Below the pieces are notes generated by a model. The model was not told the DNA's origin and ran no database searches. It saw only the letters and a program-made list of their open reading frames with translations. Below, in pieces: positions 42,669-50,857 of a stretch of 64,000 nucleotides of DNA. This DNA is from an uncultured Porphyromonadaceae bacterium (GTDB taxonomy: Bacteria > Bacteroidota > Bacteroidia > Bacteroidales > Muribaculaceae): contig CAMWRW010000003.1 in the NCBI GenBank assembly GCA_947176755.1, positions 1 to 64,000 of the forward strand, in the 5' to 3' direction. Both the position numbers and the translations under genes were made by a program. Each line of letters starts with the position of its first letter. Position 1 is the stretch's first letter.

Positions 42669-42730
42669 GTTTTTCATGGTATTAGATTTAAGGTTAGAGG
42701 ATTAATTGTCGGGAGACAATTAATCTTTTT
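42669..42730 (+). ncRNA. Small RNA of a repeated family, copy D
   Basis: Plus-strand unit with -7 box TAATTTTG (42655-42662). The body has TTTTTCATGGTATTAG and AAGGTTAG, nearly as in copies A and B. The terminator has a perfect 11-bp stem (GATTAATTGTC with GACAATTAATC, 42700-42725), a GGGA loop and a run of U. It lies about 140 bases before the DUF4492 gene, which has a possible promoter of its own. Confidence 0.72.
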
Positions 42731-42773
42731 ATTTTTAGGAACTTTTGCTTGCTCCGAATCAAAAAAAATTTCG

Positions 42774-42781
42774 TATCTTCG
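42774..42781 (+). promoter_or_regulatory. Possible promoter (-7 box) for the DUF4492 gene
   Basis: TATCTTCG, one base from the consensus. The nearest TTG is 26 bases upstream, longer than normal. Confidence 0.35.
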
Positions 42782-42869
42782 CTTTTGAAACGGCCCGTTC
42801 CTTCAAGCGAAAAGGAGCGTCTTCCGAACAAGGGACGTTTCCTCCATTCACACCTATAAAGAATCATAT

Positions 42870-43103
42870 ATGTCGACAAGCCGCGCATCCCTACCCGTAA
42901 GAATCTGGAGATTTTATTATGAAGGATTTCGGTCAATGACTGTGGGCCGGTATCTTTGGGCCATGATTATCTTCAAACTTATCATATTTTTCTTTGTGAT
43001 CAAGCTTTTCTTTTTCCCCAACGTTCTAAAGACCGACTACGACAACGACGTCGACCGGGCAGAAGCCGTCCGGACTGCTCTTACATCGCCGCGAGGAGAA
43101 TGA
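42870..43103 (+). CDS. DUF4492 small membrane protein
   Basis: A 77-residue protein with one membrane segment (WAMIIFKLIIFFFVIKLFFFPN). The basic start with FYYEGFRSMTVGRYLW is the family signature. In many Bacteroidota a DUF4492 gene sits directly before cydAB (cytochrome bd oxidase). No cyd genes follow here; the next gene is queA on the opposite strand, so this copy is detached. The function is unknown. Confidence 0.88.
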   Translation: MSTSRASLPVRIWRFYYEGFRSMTVGRYLWAMIIFKLIIFFFVIKLFFFPNVLKTDYDNDVDRAEAVRTALTSPRGE

Positions 43104-43130
43104 TTCCTGCCGGAAGGAAGCGACATTGCT

Positions 43131-43184
43131 AAATCAAGCCGGGCCTTTGAATCACAGATAGGATTCAAAGGCCCGGCTTGATTT
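43131..43184. terminator. Very strong bidirectional terminator
   Basis: A perfect 23-bp stem with an eight-base loop, containing AAGCCGGGCCTTTGAATC on the left, lies between the convergent DUF4492 and queA genes. AAAT on the left and ATTTT on the right serve both strands. Confidence 0.88.
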
Positions 43185-43195
43185 TCTCTTCAGTA

Positions 43196-44248
43196 TCAGC
43201 GAAGGATAAGCATAGCGTCGCCGTAAGCACCGAAGTTATATTTCTCCTTCACGGCCACTTCGTATGCCTTCATCACGGTTTCATAACCTCCGAAGGCAGC
43301 GACCATCATCAACATCGTGGAATAAGGGAGATGGAAATTCGACACCATCGCCGTGCACACCGTGAACACGTATGGAGGGAAGATGAATTTATTGGTCCAA
43401 CCCTGGAATTCCATTAGATGACCGTTCATACAGACGGCCTGAGTCATAGCACGGAGCACGGATGTGCCAACCGCACACACCTGTTTGCCGGCATCTTTGG
43501 CATTATTTACTTTCTCGACCAGCTCCGTGTTGACATACATTTCTTCAGAATCCATCCGATGCTTGGTTAGATCCTCGACATCGATTTCCTTGAAGTTTCC
43601 GCGGCCTGCATGAAGCGTCAGGAATCCGCAATCAATTCCCTTTATCTCAAGGCGCTTCATGAGTTCGCGGCTGAAATGCGCTCCGGCGGCAGGCGCCATC
43701 ACGGCTCCTTCATTCTTGGCAAAGATGCATTGGTAGCGTTCTTTGTCCATTTCATTAGGACTCCGCTTGATATATTCGGGGAGGGGGGTCTCGCCAAGAG
43801 CGTAGAGGGCTTCCTTGAACTCATCGTGAGTTCCATCGAAGAGGAAGCGGAGAGTGCGACCGCGCGAAGTCGTGTTATCTATCACCTCCGCCACGAGCGA
43901 GTCGTCGTCGCCGAAATAGAGTTTGTTGCCGATTCTGATTTTGCGTGCAGGTTCGACGAGCACGTCCCAAAGACGGTTTTCCTCGTTAAGTTCACGAAGC
44001 AGGAAGACCTCGATGCATGCGCCGGTTTTTTCCTTATTGCCATAGAGGCGGGCCGGAAAGACACGCGTATCGTTAAACACCATCACATCGCCCTCATCGA
44101 AATATTCGATAATATCCTTGAACATCCGATGGGAGATTTCTCCTGTGCGGGCGTTGACAACCATCAGACGACATTCGTCGCGGTTCTCTGAAGGATATTG
44201 AGCGATTCGTTCTTCAGGCAATTTAAATTTGAATTGCGACAGTTTCAT
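43196..44248 (-). CDS. queA: S-adenosylmethionine:tRNA ribosyltransferase-isomerase
   Basis: A 350-residue enzyme of queuosine synthesis. QueA transfers and isomerises the ribosyl group of SAM to 7-aminomethyl-7-deazaguanine in tRNA, giving epoxyqueuosine. The family landmarks are present: [64 protein letters not shown] and [16 protein letters not shown]. Length is normal. It is the last gene of a leftward cluster after truB, with a 161-base gap that holds hairpins. No other queuosine gene is in the window. Confidence 0.96.
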   Translation of the reverse strand: MKLSQFKFKLPEERIAQYPSENRDECRLMVVNARTGEISHRMFKDIIEYFDEGDVMVFNDTRVFPARLYGNKEKTGACIEVFLLRELNEENRLWDVLVEPARKIRIGNKLYFGDDDSLVAEVIDNTTSRGRTLRFLFDGTHDEFKEALYALGETPLPEYIKRSPNEMDKERYQCIFAKNEGAVMAPAAGAHFSRELMKRLEIKGIDCGFLTLHAGRGNFKEIDVEDLTKHRMDSEEMYVNTELVEKVNNAKDAGKQVCAVGTSVLRAMTQAVCMNGHLMEFQGWTNKFIFPPYVFTVCTAMVSNFHLPYSTMLMMVAAFGGYETVMKAYEVAVKEKYNFGAYGDAMLILR

Positions 44249-44409
44249 AGTTCTTTGTTACGCCGCATCGCGTGCGGCAGATTGCGGCCCGGAAGAGCCG
44301 GGTAAGTCAATGATTCTGAGGTAACGAGGGTTATGCCTTCCGACAAGATCCATATTAAATGACCTGCGGGCGTACAAAACCTTAAATTATAAACGCGCGA
44401 AGCGCCTAA
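44249..44409 (-). other. Structured leader between truB and queA
   Basis: Read on the minus strand, this gap contains a small GCGC/GCGC hairpin right after truB, then CCCGG/CCGGG with a five-base loop and GCCGCA/TGCGGC with a five-base loop just before the queA ATG. No TAnnTTTG box was found. It may be a processed or regulatory leader for queA. Confidence 0.4.
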
Positions 44410-45162
44410 TTATTGCGTATCATTCCCGGAAGACGTCCCCAACGGGTGGCCGTCGGGAAATTTCAGTTCGCAGTTCGCGATTCGGTCCATAGCGGTTTCT
44501 ATCGAGACGCATTTATCGGCGGTCATTTCCCCGACTCGTGTCCGGCGCAGTGCGGTAAGATGCGCTCCCGACCCGAGGGCCGCTCCGATATCGCGGGCCA
44601 GAGCCCGAATATATGTCCCCTTGCTGCAGACGACTCTCACAGTCAGTTTCGGGGGCGCGAAGCTCACAACCTCCAGTTCGGTTATTTCAAGAGGTTTGGC
44701 TTTGAGTTCCACTTCCTGACCTTTACGCGCGAATTTATAAGCCCGCTTGCCGTCGACTTTCACAGCGGAGAACACCGGGGGGACCTGCATCACTCGCCCG
44801 GTGAATCCGGGGAGGGTCTGCTCGACGAGTTCCCGCGTGATGTGTTCCCAGGGATAACGGGCATCGATGTCCGTCTCAAGGTCAAAACTCGGAGTAGTTG
44901 CGCCCAGCGTCAGCTCCGCCACATATTCTTTCATTCCCTCCTGAAGAAAGGGAATTTGCTTGGTTGCGCGGCCGGTGCAGACGATGAGCACGCCTGTGGC
45001 GAGAGGATCAAGAGTGCCGGCATGGCCAACCTTGAATTTTTTCATTCCCGTACGCCGGGCGATAGCGCCACGCAGACGTTTCACGGCATCAAAAGAGGTC
45101 CAGCCGAGAGGCTTATCGATACCGAACACCTCTCCTGAAACAAAGTCCATCACTTCCGCCAT
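44410..45162 (-). CDS. truB: tRNA pseudouridine-55 synthase
   Basis: A 250-residue enzyme that makes pseudouridine 55 in the T loop of tRNA. The catalytic aspartate is Asp52 in VGHAGTLDPLATG. GIDKPLGWTSFDAVKRLR, the KRAYKFAR motif and CSKGTYIRALARDIG are all typical TruB. I chose the ATG at 45162, whose A is shared with the uppP stop (TAATG); an upstream start would add 17 residues inside uppP. The gene is part of the operon ftsX-DUF3098-uppP-truB. Confidence 0.96.
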   Translation of the reverse strand: MAEVMDFVSGEVFGIDKPLGWTSFDAVKRLRGAIARRTGMKKFKVGHAGTLDPLATGVLIVCTGRATKQIPFLQEGMKEYVAELTLGATTPSFDLETDIDARYPWEHITRELVEQTLPGFTGRVMQVPPVFSAVKVDGKRAYKFARKGQEVELKAKPLEITELEVVSFAPPKLTVRVVCSKGTYIRALARDIGAALGSGAHLTALRRTRVGEMTADKCVSIETAMDRIANCELKFPDGHPLGTSSGNDTQ

Positions 45163-45995
45163 TACCAGAGGATGCAAATTATACCCATCACCACGCAGTA
45201 AAGGGCGAACCAAACGAGTTTTCCACGCTTCACAAGATTAATCATCCAGCTGCACGCCGCGCATCCGACAATGAAGGCTGAGAAGAATCCTATGATGAGC
45301 GGCCCGGTTCCGATGGCTGCGGAGACTCCTTCGCCAATAATGTCCTTCACATCGAGAAGGGCTTCGCCAAGGATAGGAATTATCACCATCAGGAAGGAGA
45401 AGGAGGCTATCTGGTCCCGGCGGTCGCCGAGAAGGATTCCGGTGGCGATTGTCGTGCCGGAGCGGCTCAGGCCCGGGAGAACGGCCACGGCCTGAGCGCA
45501 GCCGATGATGAATGCGTCAAGCCAGGTTATGTCATGTCCTGCAGAGGCGGGGACGAGTTTCTCCTTTCCTGTAGCTCCGGAAAGCCGACGGTCGGAAAGA
45601 TGCGCGAAAAGAAGTAATCCGGCCGTGACACATAGACAAATGCCGACCACAAGAAGGCCGTTTCCAAAGAAACTTTCCACAAAATCCTTAAAGCAAAAGC
45701 CGACGATTGCAATCGGAATGCAGCTCAAGAGAATCTTGCAGACGTAATAAAAGTTGGCGTCTCTCTTGAAAGTGAAGAAGCTCTTGCAGAGACCGGAGAA
45801 GCGGGGCCAGAGCACAACGATTGTCGAAAGCACGGTGGCCGCATGGACCATCACCGAGAACTGAAGGTTTTCATCTCCCGGCAGGTCAATTCCGAGTATC
45901 TGTTTGAAAATCTCGATATGTCCGCTGGAGCTGACAGGAAGATATTCCGTGAGTCCCTGAACGATTCCAAGGATAAGGGCGTCTAACCAATCCAT
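45162..45995 (-). CDS. uppP: Undecaprenyl-diphosphatase UppP (BacA family)
   Basis: A 277-residue polytopic inner-membrane protein that dephosphorylates undecaprenyl diphosphate to recycle the lipid carrier for peptidoglycan and glycan synthesis; it also confers bacitracin resistance. The two signature regions are GLTEYLPVSSSGHIEIF near the N-terminus, and PGLSRSGTTIATGILLG with the conserved arginine. The number of hydrophobic segments (about 8) fits. It overlaps truB by one base and follows the DUF3098 gene by 12 bases. Confidence 0.96.
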   Translation of the reverse strand: MDWLDALILGIVQGLTEYLPVSSSGHIEIFKQILGIDLPGDENLQFSVMVHAATVLSTIVVLWPRFSGLCKSFFTFKRDANFYYVCKILLSCIPIAIVGFCFKDFVESFFGNGLLVVGICLCVTAGLLLFAHLSDRRLSGATGKEKLVPASAGHDITWLDAFIIGCAQAVAVLPGLSRSGTTIATGILLGDRRDQIASFSFLMVIIPILGEALLDVKDIIGEGVSAAIGTGPLIIGFFSAFIVGCAACSWMINLVKRGKLVWFALYCVVMGIICILW

Positions 45996-46007
45996 TTCCG
46001 AAAGGAT

Positions 46008-46280
46008 TTATTTTTTCTTGGGAGAATAAATAATGGCGAAAGCCATGAAAAGAAAGCCGAGGAATGTGAGCAAAGGGCCGACCACAATTCGGCGAGTGCT
46101 GAAAATCTCGGGGTTGAATTCAGTGTCAGAGGCCGAACCGCCGCCGCTCATAAGGATAAACCCGAGGATTATGAGGAAGGCGCAAGCGGCCATCATTATG
46201 AAATTGACCTTGGTGAAGGGACGCTGTGAATCGTCGGTGCGGTCAAGCTCTTTATTTGAGAAGTTGAAGAAATTAGCCAT
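46008..46280 (-). CDS. DUF3098 small membrane protein
   Basis: A 90-residue protein with two membrane segments (FIMMAACAFLIILGFILMSGGG and VVGPLLTFLGFLFMAFAIIY), and a conserved FNPEIFSTRRIVVGP between them. This family is found almost only in Bacteroidota, usually between ftsX and uppP as here. The function is unknown; the position suggests a link to cell division or envelope lipid carrier handling. It sits 14 bases after ftsX. Confidence 0.9.
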   Translation of the reverse strand: MANFFNFSNKELDRTDDSQRPFTKVNFIMMAACAFLIILGFILMSGGGSASDTEFNPEIFSTRRIVVGPLLTFLGFLFMAFAIIYSPKKK

Positions 46281-46294
46281 ATTCAGGATATGAA

Positions 46295-47173
46295 TTAACG
46301 GAAGAGTTCGTCGTAGTCCTTACGCAGGAACCGGGTCGAGGCCACGAGGGCCGCAAGACTGCAGAGGGCCATTCCGGTGAGCACCATCGCGGCGGCGACA
46401 ATTCCGAATGCGCCCCATCCTATGAGGCCGATAAGGTCGGGCAATCCTCCGCTGCGTGCCCCGATGAGAGCCAACGCAAGCAGACCGGCGGCAAGCAGGC
46501 CGGCAAGCAGACCGCTCACGAGATTATTGACCACGATCGGACGGCGGATGAATCCGTTGGTGGCGCCGACGAGCTGCATGGTGTGAATTGTGAAACGACG
46601 GGAATGAATGGTGAGGTGGACCGTGTTGTTGATCAGGACGAAGGAAACAATCACCATCACTCCGGCCATGATGGCCAAAAGGAGGGTTAGACGCCCGATA
46701 TTGGCATTCATCGACTCCACCATCGCAGCGTCCGGCGCCGCCACACTCTCGACTCCGGGGAGCTCCGAAAGCCTGGTCCGGATTTTGGCAATCGACCGGG
46801 CGGAAGCATAATCCGACTTTACGGAAAAACTGACTTCCGGACTCAAAGGATTGACTCCGAAGAGTTCCTCAAGGTCTTCCCCCGTGTCGCGTTTCCAGTC
46901 GGCCAGGGCCTGAGCCTTTGTGATAAGTTTTACGTTGCGGGCGTAGGGCTCGTCAGTAATTCTCGCGGCCATTTTCCCGGCCGTAGCGTCGCTGACTGAA
47001 TCCGCCATCACGACCGAAAGCTCTATCCTTTCCTTCAGACGACGCGTCTCAGCATCGGCTCCAAGCCATACCAGGGCGATAACGCCTAACAGAAGGAGCA
47101 CGAGCGACACGCTCACGACCGTGGTCAGATGGGCCGCCCAGTAGGAGATCTTTACCTCTTTGTTCTGTTTCAT
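46295..47173 (-). CDS. ftsX: Cell division protein FtsX
   Basis: A 292-residue permease-like protein with four membrane segments: one at about residues 15-37 and three after residue 160. The periplasmic domain (about 40-160) includes ELSVVMADSVSDA and LSELPGVESVAAPDAA, as in FtsX proteins. With FtsE it regulates septal peptidoglycan hydrolases. No ftsE gene lies beside it, as is normal in Bacteroidota. First gene of the operon ftsX-DUF3098-uppP-truB, under a good promoter. Confidence 0.92.
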   Translation of the reverse strand: MKQNKEVKISYWAAHLTTVVSVSLVLLLLGVIALVWLGADAETRRLKERIELSVVMADSVSDATAGKMAARITDEPYARNVKLITKAQALADWKRDTGEDLEELFGVNPLSPEVSFSVKSDYASARSIAKIRTRLSELPGVESVAAPDAAMVESMNANIGRLTLLLAIMAGVMVIVSFVLINNTVHLTIHSRRFTIHTMQLVGATNGFIRRPIVVNNLVSGLLAGLLAAGLLALALIGARSGGLPDLIGLIGWGAFGIVAAAMVLTGMALCSLAALVASTRFLRKDYDELFR

Positions 47174-47202
47174 GTCAAATGCGACCGTTATCGGTCAAAG
47201 TG

Positions 47203-47234
47203 CAAAGTTAATAAATCTTATCCCCGTTTGTCAA
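47203..47234 (-). promoter_or_regulatory. Promoter for the ftsX operon
   Basis: On the minus strand TTG (47232-47234) is followed 21 bases later by TAACTTTG (47203-47210). Leader about 25-30 bases. Confidence 0.7.
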
Positions 47235-47264
47235 CATTTCCTCCTTAATTTTACGAAAAATGAT

Positions 47265-47272
47265 TAATTTTG
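47265..47272 (+). promoter_or_regulatory. Putative promoter (-7 box) for mtaB
   Basis: TAATTTTG followed by C matches TAnnTTTG. The -33 region coincides with the divergent ftsX promoter region and shows no clear TTG. Leader about 120 bases. Confidence 0.5.
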
Positions 47273-47395
47273 CATTAGGTTATTCTTCGCGACAGCTCTC
47301 CACGGCTCTATTTTGCGCGACGAACAACACTCTTTTACGTCATCATTTTTAATCGGCACACGCTGTGTTTATCCCTCTCCTTTCAATCATCGCCC

Positions 47396-48697
47396 ATGAC
47401 CCCACCGCAATATGATTTGCGCGCCGCCTTCTACACGTTAGGCTGCAAACTGAATTTCTCAGAAACTTCGACCATCGGCAAACAGCTTGCTGAACGGGGA
47501 ATCCGACGTGCGGATCCCGGAGAAGCCCCCGACATTATCGTTGTCAACACTTGTTCGGTGACGGAAATGGCCGACAAGAAGGGGCGTCAGCTTATCCGGC
47601 GTCTGGCGCGCCAATGGCCCGCGGCCACGCTGATCGTCACGGGATGCTATGCCCAGCTCAAGCCGGAAGAAATCTCCTCGACGGAGGGGGTCGATATCGT
47701 GCTCGGCTCAAATGAGAAATTAAAGATTGCTTCTTTCCTCGACGACTGGATGGCGCAACGTCAATCGCGAGTCGAAGTGACGCCGACGAAGGATATCCGC
47801 GAATTTCATATCTCCTGCGAGCGCGGCGACCGCACGCGCTATTTCCTGAAGGTGCAGGATGGATGCGACTATTTCTGCACATACTGTACCATCCCTTATG
47901 CCCGAGGTCGGTCGCGGTCGGGAACCATCAGCGAGATTGTGGCCGAGGCTCGCAAGGTAGCCGCCGAGGGGGGAAAAGAAATTGTGATAACCGGCGTGAA
48001 CACGGGAGACTTCGGACGCAACACTGGCGAGAGTTTCATCGATTTGCTCCGTGCGCTCGACGATGTCGATGGAATCGCCCGTTACAGAATTTCTTCCATA
48101 GAACCCAACCTGCTCACTTCTGAGATAATCAACTGGGTCGCCACGGAGTCGCGGGCTTTCATGCCCCATTTCCATGTGCCTCTTCAGTCAGGGTCGGACC
48201 GGGTCCTTAAGCTGATGAACAGACGCTATGACACGGCCTTGTTCCGCGGCCGGATGGAGGAAATCCGGGAAATGCTTCCTGAGGCTTTCATCGGTGTCGA
48301 TGTTATTGCGGGAGCTCGCGGAGAGACTCCCGAGGAATGGGAACGTTCAAAGGCTTTCATCGCGGATTTGCCGGTCAGCCGGCTCCACGTGTTCCCCTAT
48401 TCGGAGCGTCCCGGCACGGCCGCTCTCCGACTCGCAGACTCCGTCCCCCCGGAGGAACGCCATCGGCGTGTCGCCGAGCTGATGGAAATCTCCGACGCCA
48501 TGCTGCTCCGCACCGTCGAGCGCAATATAGGCCGCGAGGCTCCCGTGCTTTGGGAGCAACCCCCTGCAGGAGCCGACAAGATGCATGGACTGACCGACAA
48601 TTATCTTCGCGTGATGGCACCCGCCGGATCGCAACCCGTCAACGAAATCACGCGCCTTCCGCTCACACCCGAGAACCTGCGCGACCAGAATTTTTAA
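47396..48697 (+). CDS. mtaB: tRNA t6A37 methylthiotransferase MtaB
   Basis: A 433-residue radical-SAM methylthiotransferase that makes ms2t6A37 in tRNA. The first [4Fe-4S] cluster uses the N-terminal cysteines (Cys17 in LGCKLN, then NTCSV and TGCYAQ). The radical-SAM cluster is bound by Cys157, Cys161 and Cys164 in CDYFCTYC. PRVPYARGRSRS-like TIPYARGRSRS follows, and GVDVIAGARGETPEEW fits. The C-terminal TRAM domain is short. The product modifies the same base as TcdA, whose gene is elsewhere in the window. Its stop directly abuts the next ATG. Confidence 0.94.
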   Translation: MTPPQYDLRAAFYTLGCKLNFSETSTIGKQLAERGIRRADPGEAPDIIVVNTCSVTEMADKKGRQLIRRLARQWPAATLIVTGCYAQLKPEEISSTEGVDIVLGSNEKLKIASFLDDWMAQRQSRVEVTPTKDIREFHISCERGDRTRYFLKVQDGCDYFCTYCTIPYARGRSRSGTISEIVAEARKVAAEGGKEIVITGVNTGDFGRNTGESFIDLLRALDDVDGIARYRISSIEPNLLTSEIINWVATESRAFMPHFHVPLQSGSDRVLKLMNRRYDTALFRGRMEEIREMLPEAFIGVDVIAGARGETPEEWERSKAFIADLPVSRLHVFPYSERPGTAALRLADSVPPEERHRRVAELMEISDAMLLRTVERNIGREAPVLWEQPPAGADKMHGLTDNYLRVMAPAGSQPVNEITRLPLTPENLRDQNF

Positions 48698-49693
48698 ATG
48701 AAAAAGTTAGGCGTTATCATACTCAACTGGAATGGCCTGGGACTTCTGAAGAAATATCTTCCCGATGCCGTCCGCCATACAATCTCGGAATCAGCCGATC
48801 TCATCGTGGCCGACAACGGTTCGACCGACGGTTCGGTTGAATGGGTAAGGTCGGCTTATCCGGAGGTGAAAATCATACGTTTTGATGAAAACTTCGGCTT
48901 CGCGGAGGGTTACAACCGGGCGATCCGTCAGGCGGATTATCCTTTTGTGACATTGTTGAACTCCGATGTGCGGGTCACGCAGGGATGGTGGCAGCCGATT
49001 GTCAGCTTTATGGAACGCCATCCGGAGGCGGGCGCCGTGCAACCGAAAATACTGAGCGACAGGAATCCGTCGCTTTTCGAATATGCCGGTGCCGCCGGTG
49101 GCTACCTTGACAGGCTGGGCTATCCTTTCTGCCGGGGACGCCTCTTTGACCACTGCGAGGAGGACCGGGGGCAGTACGACACGCCTCCAACGGAAGTTGC
49201 CTGGGCTTCGGGAGCCTGCCTGACCATGCCACGCGACCTCTATCTGAAACTCGGAGGCCTCGATCCCAAATTTTTTGCCCATCAGGAGGAAATTGATCTT
49301 TGCTGGCGAGTGATCCGGAGCGGTAAAAAAGTCTACGCTCTTTCCGACTCGGTCGTCTACCATCTCGGAGGGGGATCGCTCCCGAAGGATAACCCGAAAA
49401 AGACCTACCTTAACTTCCGCAACAATCTCCTGCTTCTACACAAGAATTTGCCACGCGCCCGGGGACGTCGCCTTACATTCGTGCGCCGCCTTGCCGACAC
49501 TCTGGCATGGGGGATGTTTCTGCTCAAGGGGGATTTCAAGAATGCCAACGCCATCGTGAAGGCCCACCGCGACTTTTCCCGTATGGCCCGGGAATATACC
49601 GATCTTCCGGCCGATGACACCCTCTCTTGCATCCCGGGGACGAAGAAATACGCTGTGATTTCCCGCTATTTACTCCGTAAAAAATCAATATAA
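48698..49693 (+). CDS. Glycosyltransferase family 2 (WcaE/rhamnosyltransferase-like)
   Basis: A 331-residue GT-A-fold enzyme. The nucleotide-binding start GVIILNWNGLG, the DNGSTDGSVEWV motif, and LLNSDVRVT (Asp-x-Asp-like metal site) are present, followed by FFAHQEEIDLCWRVIRSGK, which contains the ED pair of the catalytic base. Its donor and acceptor are unknown; it most resembles rhamnosyl- or other deoxysugar transferases for surface polysaccharides. It starts immediately after mtaB and ends one base before surE, so the three genes form an operon. Confidence 0.9.
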   Translation: MKKLGVIILNWNGLGLLKKYLPDAVRHTISESADLIVADNGSTDGSVEWVRSAYPEVKIIRFDENFGFAEGYNRAIRQADYPFVTLLNSDVRVTQGWWQPIVSFMERHPEAGAVQPKILSDRNPSLFEYAGAAGGYLDRLGYPFCRGRLFDHCEEDRGQYDTPPTEVAWASGACLTMPRDLYLKLGGLDPKFFAHQEEIDLCWRVIRSGKKVYALSDSVVYHLGGGSLPKDNPKKTYLNFRNNLLLLHKNLPRARGRRLTFVRRLADTLAWGMFLLKGDFKNANAIVKAHRDFSRMAREYTDLPADDTLSCIPGTKKYAVISRYLLRKKSI

Positions 49694-49694
49694 A

Positions 49695-50492
49695 ATGAAT
49701 CGACCACTCATATTAGTCTCCAACGACGACAGTCACGCTGCCGTCGGCGTCCACGCTCTGATCGAAATGCTTCTTCCTTTCGGCGACATTGTGGCCGTCT
49801 GTCCTGCCGATCCTCAATCGGGACAGTCGATGGCACTGACAGTCAACTCTCCCCTGCGCATAACGCGTCTTGACGATTATCAGGGAGCGCGGATGTATAA
49901 AGTAAACGGTACGCCGGTTGACTGCGTGAAACTCTCGATGCATTATATCCTCGACCGCCTCCCGGATCTTGTCGTGACCGGCATCAACCACGGATCTAAC
50001 TCCGCTATCAACGTGCTCTACTCCGGCACGATGGGAGCCGCTATGGAGGGATGTGCGTTCGGCGTTCCCTCCGTCGGGTTCTCTCTTACCGACCATAATC
50101 CGAAGGCGAATTTCGGCCATTGCAAGGTTGCCGTGCAGACAATTGTCGACCAGCTGCTGCGCCACGGGATGCCTGACGAACTTTGTCTGAATGTCAACAT
50201 TCCGGTAACGTCGGGATATCCTGCTGAAATGCGCCTCGCAGTTCCTTGCCGGGGAAAGTGGAACGATGAATATAAAGAGTACACCGACCCTCACGGAGGA
50301 AAATTCTATTGGCTTACGGGCACATATATCAACCTTGAACCTGAGAACGACCGGACCGACGAATGGTGTCTCTCTCATGGAATGATTTCGGTTGTTCCGG
50401 TTGCAATCGAAAGAAGTTCAACACCCCCCGCAACACCCAACTGGCTAAGAGATATTTCACGGATATACGCCGAAAATCTCCGCAATAATTAA
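49695..50492 (+). CDS. surE: 5'/3'-nucleotidase SurE
   Basis: A 265-residue metal-dependent nucleotidase that removes phosphates from 5'- and 3'-nucleotides, linked to stationary-phase survival. The metal ligands Asp11 and Asp12 are in LVSNDDS, where most relatives have NDDG, and Asn in HGSNSAINVLYSGT follows. GQSMALTVNSPL supplies the conserved Ser. The length is a little over the usual 250. Third gene of the mtaB unit. No terminator is evident within the next 50 bases. Confidence 0.95.
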   Translation: MNRPLILVSNDDSHAAVGVHALIEMLLPFGDIVAVCPADPQSGQSMALTVNSPLRITRLDDYQGARMYKVNGTPVDCVKLSMHYILDRLPDLVVTGINHGSNSAINVLYSGTMGAAMEGCAFGVPSVGFSLTDHNPKANFGHCKVAVQTIVDQLLRHGMPDELCLNVNIPVTSGYPAEMRLAVPCRGKWNDEYKEYTDPHGGKFYWLTGTYINLEPENDRTDEWCLSHGMISVVPVAIERSSTPPATPNWLRDISRIYAENLRNN

Positions 50493-50552
50493 GAAATTAA
50501 CTATTTTTTAGTTAAAAACTGCCCCTTTTGTTAAAAAAGAGACGGTTTAATA

Positions 50553-50583
50553 TTGTATGAATGAAAATGTCTTAGTAACTTTG
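50553..50583 (+). promoter_or_regulatory. Promoter of the structured RNA before murF/alr
   Basis: TTG (50553-50555), 20 bases, TAACTTTG (50576-50583), a full consensus promoter. Confidence 0.7.
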
Positions 50584-50589
50584 CAAAGG

Positions 50590-50768
50590 AAAATAAGACA
50601 GGCTTAGTGTCTGTCGTTCAAGATATCGCATATATCGTTTCATTGACAATTTATTGTTGCATTAGTAAAGTTATGGATTAAATTAAAATATGGATACGGT
50701 TATCCTCCGAAGGATTTCGTAGAATAATCGGGGAAGACGATGCGTAGTGATACGCGTCTGTTTTTTTA
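50590..50768 (+). ncRNA. Structured RNA candidate (leader or small RNA)
   Basis: About 180 bases starting just after a consensus promoter and ending at a terminator: AGACG with CGTCT and CGTA with TACG (stem interrupted by a three-base bulge), then GTTTTTTT. Another hairpin, TACG with CGTA and ATCCT with AGGAT around a CCGA loop, lies at 50695-50721. A GACAG/CTGTC hairpin lies near the 5' end. The segment ATTAAATTAAAATATGG resembles the core of the small RNA copy C. No open frame. Its size and position allow a 6S-type RNA, a murF/alr leader or a relative of the short small RNAs. Confidence 0.6.
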
Positions 50769-50857
50769 TCCCGATATATGCAATCACGTTGACTGTTGAC
50801 GTTAATTTTATATCCGATGGATTCAACCCGTCAGTTTCGTAATTGAAATTCCACATC

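Larger units (their letters stand above)
42429..42869. other. Intergenic region, 441 bases
   Basis: It contains the small RNA copy D (42669-42730). At 42539-42578 an imperfect palindrome GCATTTTGT ... ACAAAATGC spans 40 bases. A TATCTTCG box (42774-42781) lies upstream of the DUF4492 gene. Otherwise AT-rich. Confidence 0.5.

Noticed and set aside
44249-44409. Possible tRNA in the hairpin-rich gap before queA
   Set aside because: No cloverleaf, no T-loop GTTCRANNC motif and no CCA-type acceptor stem.
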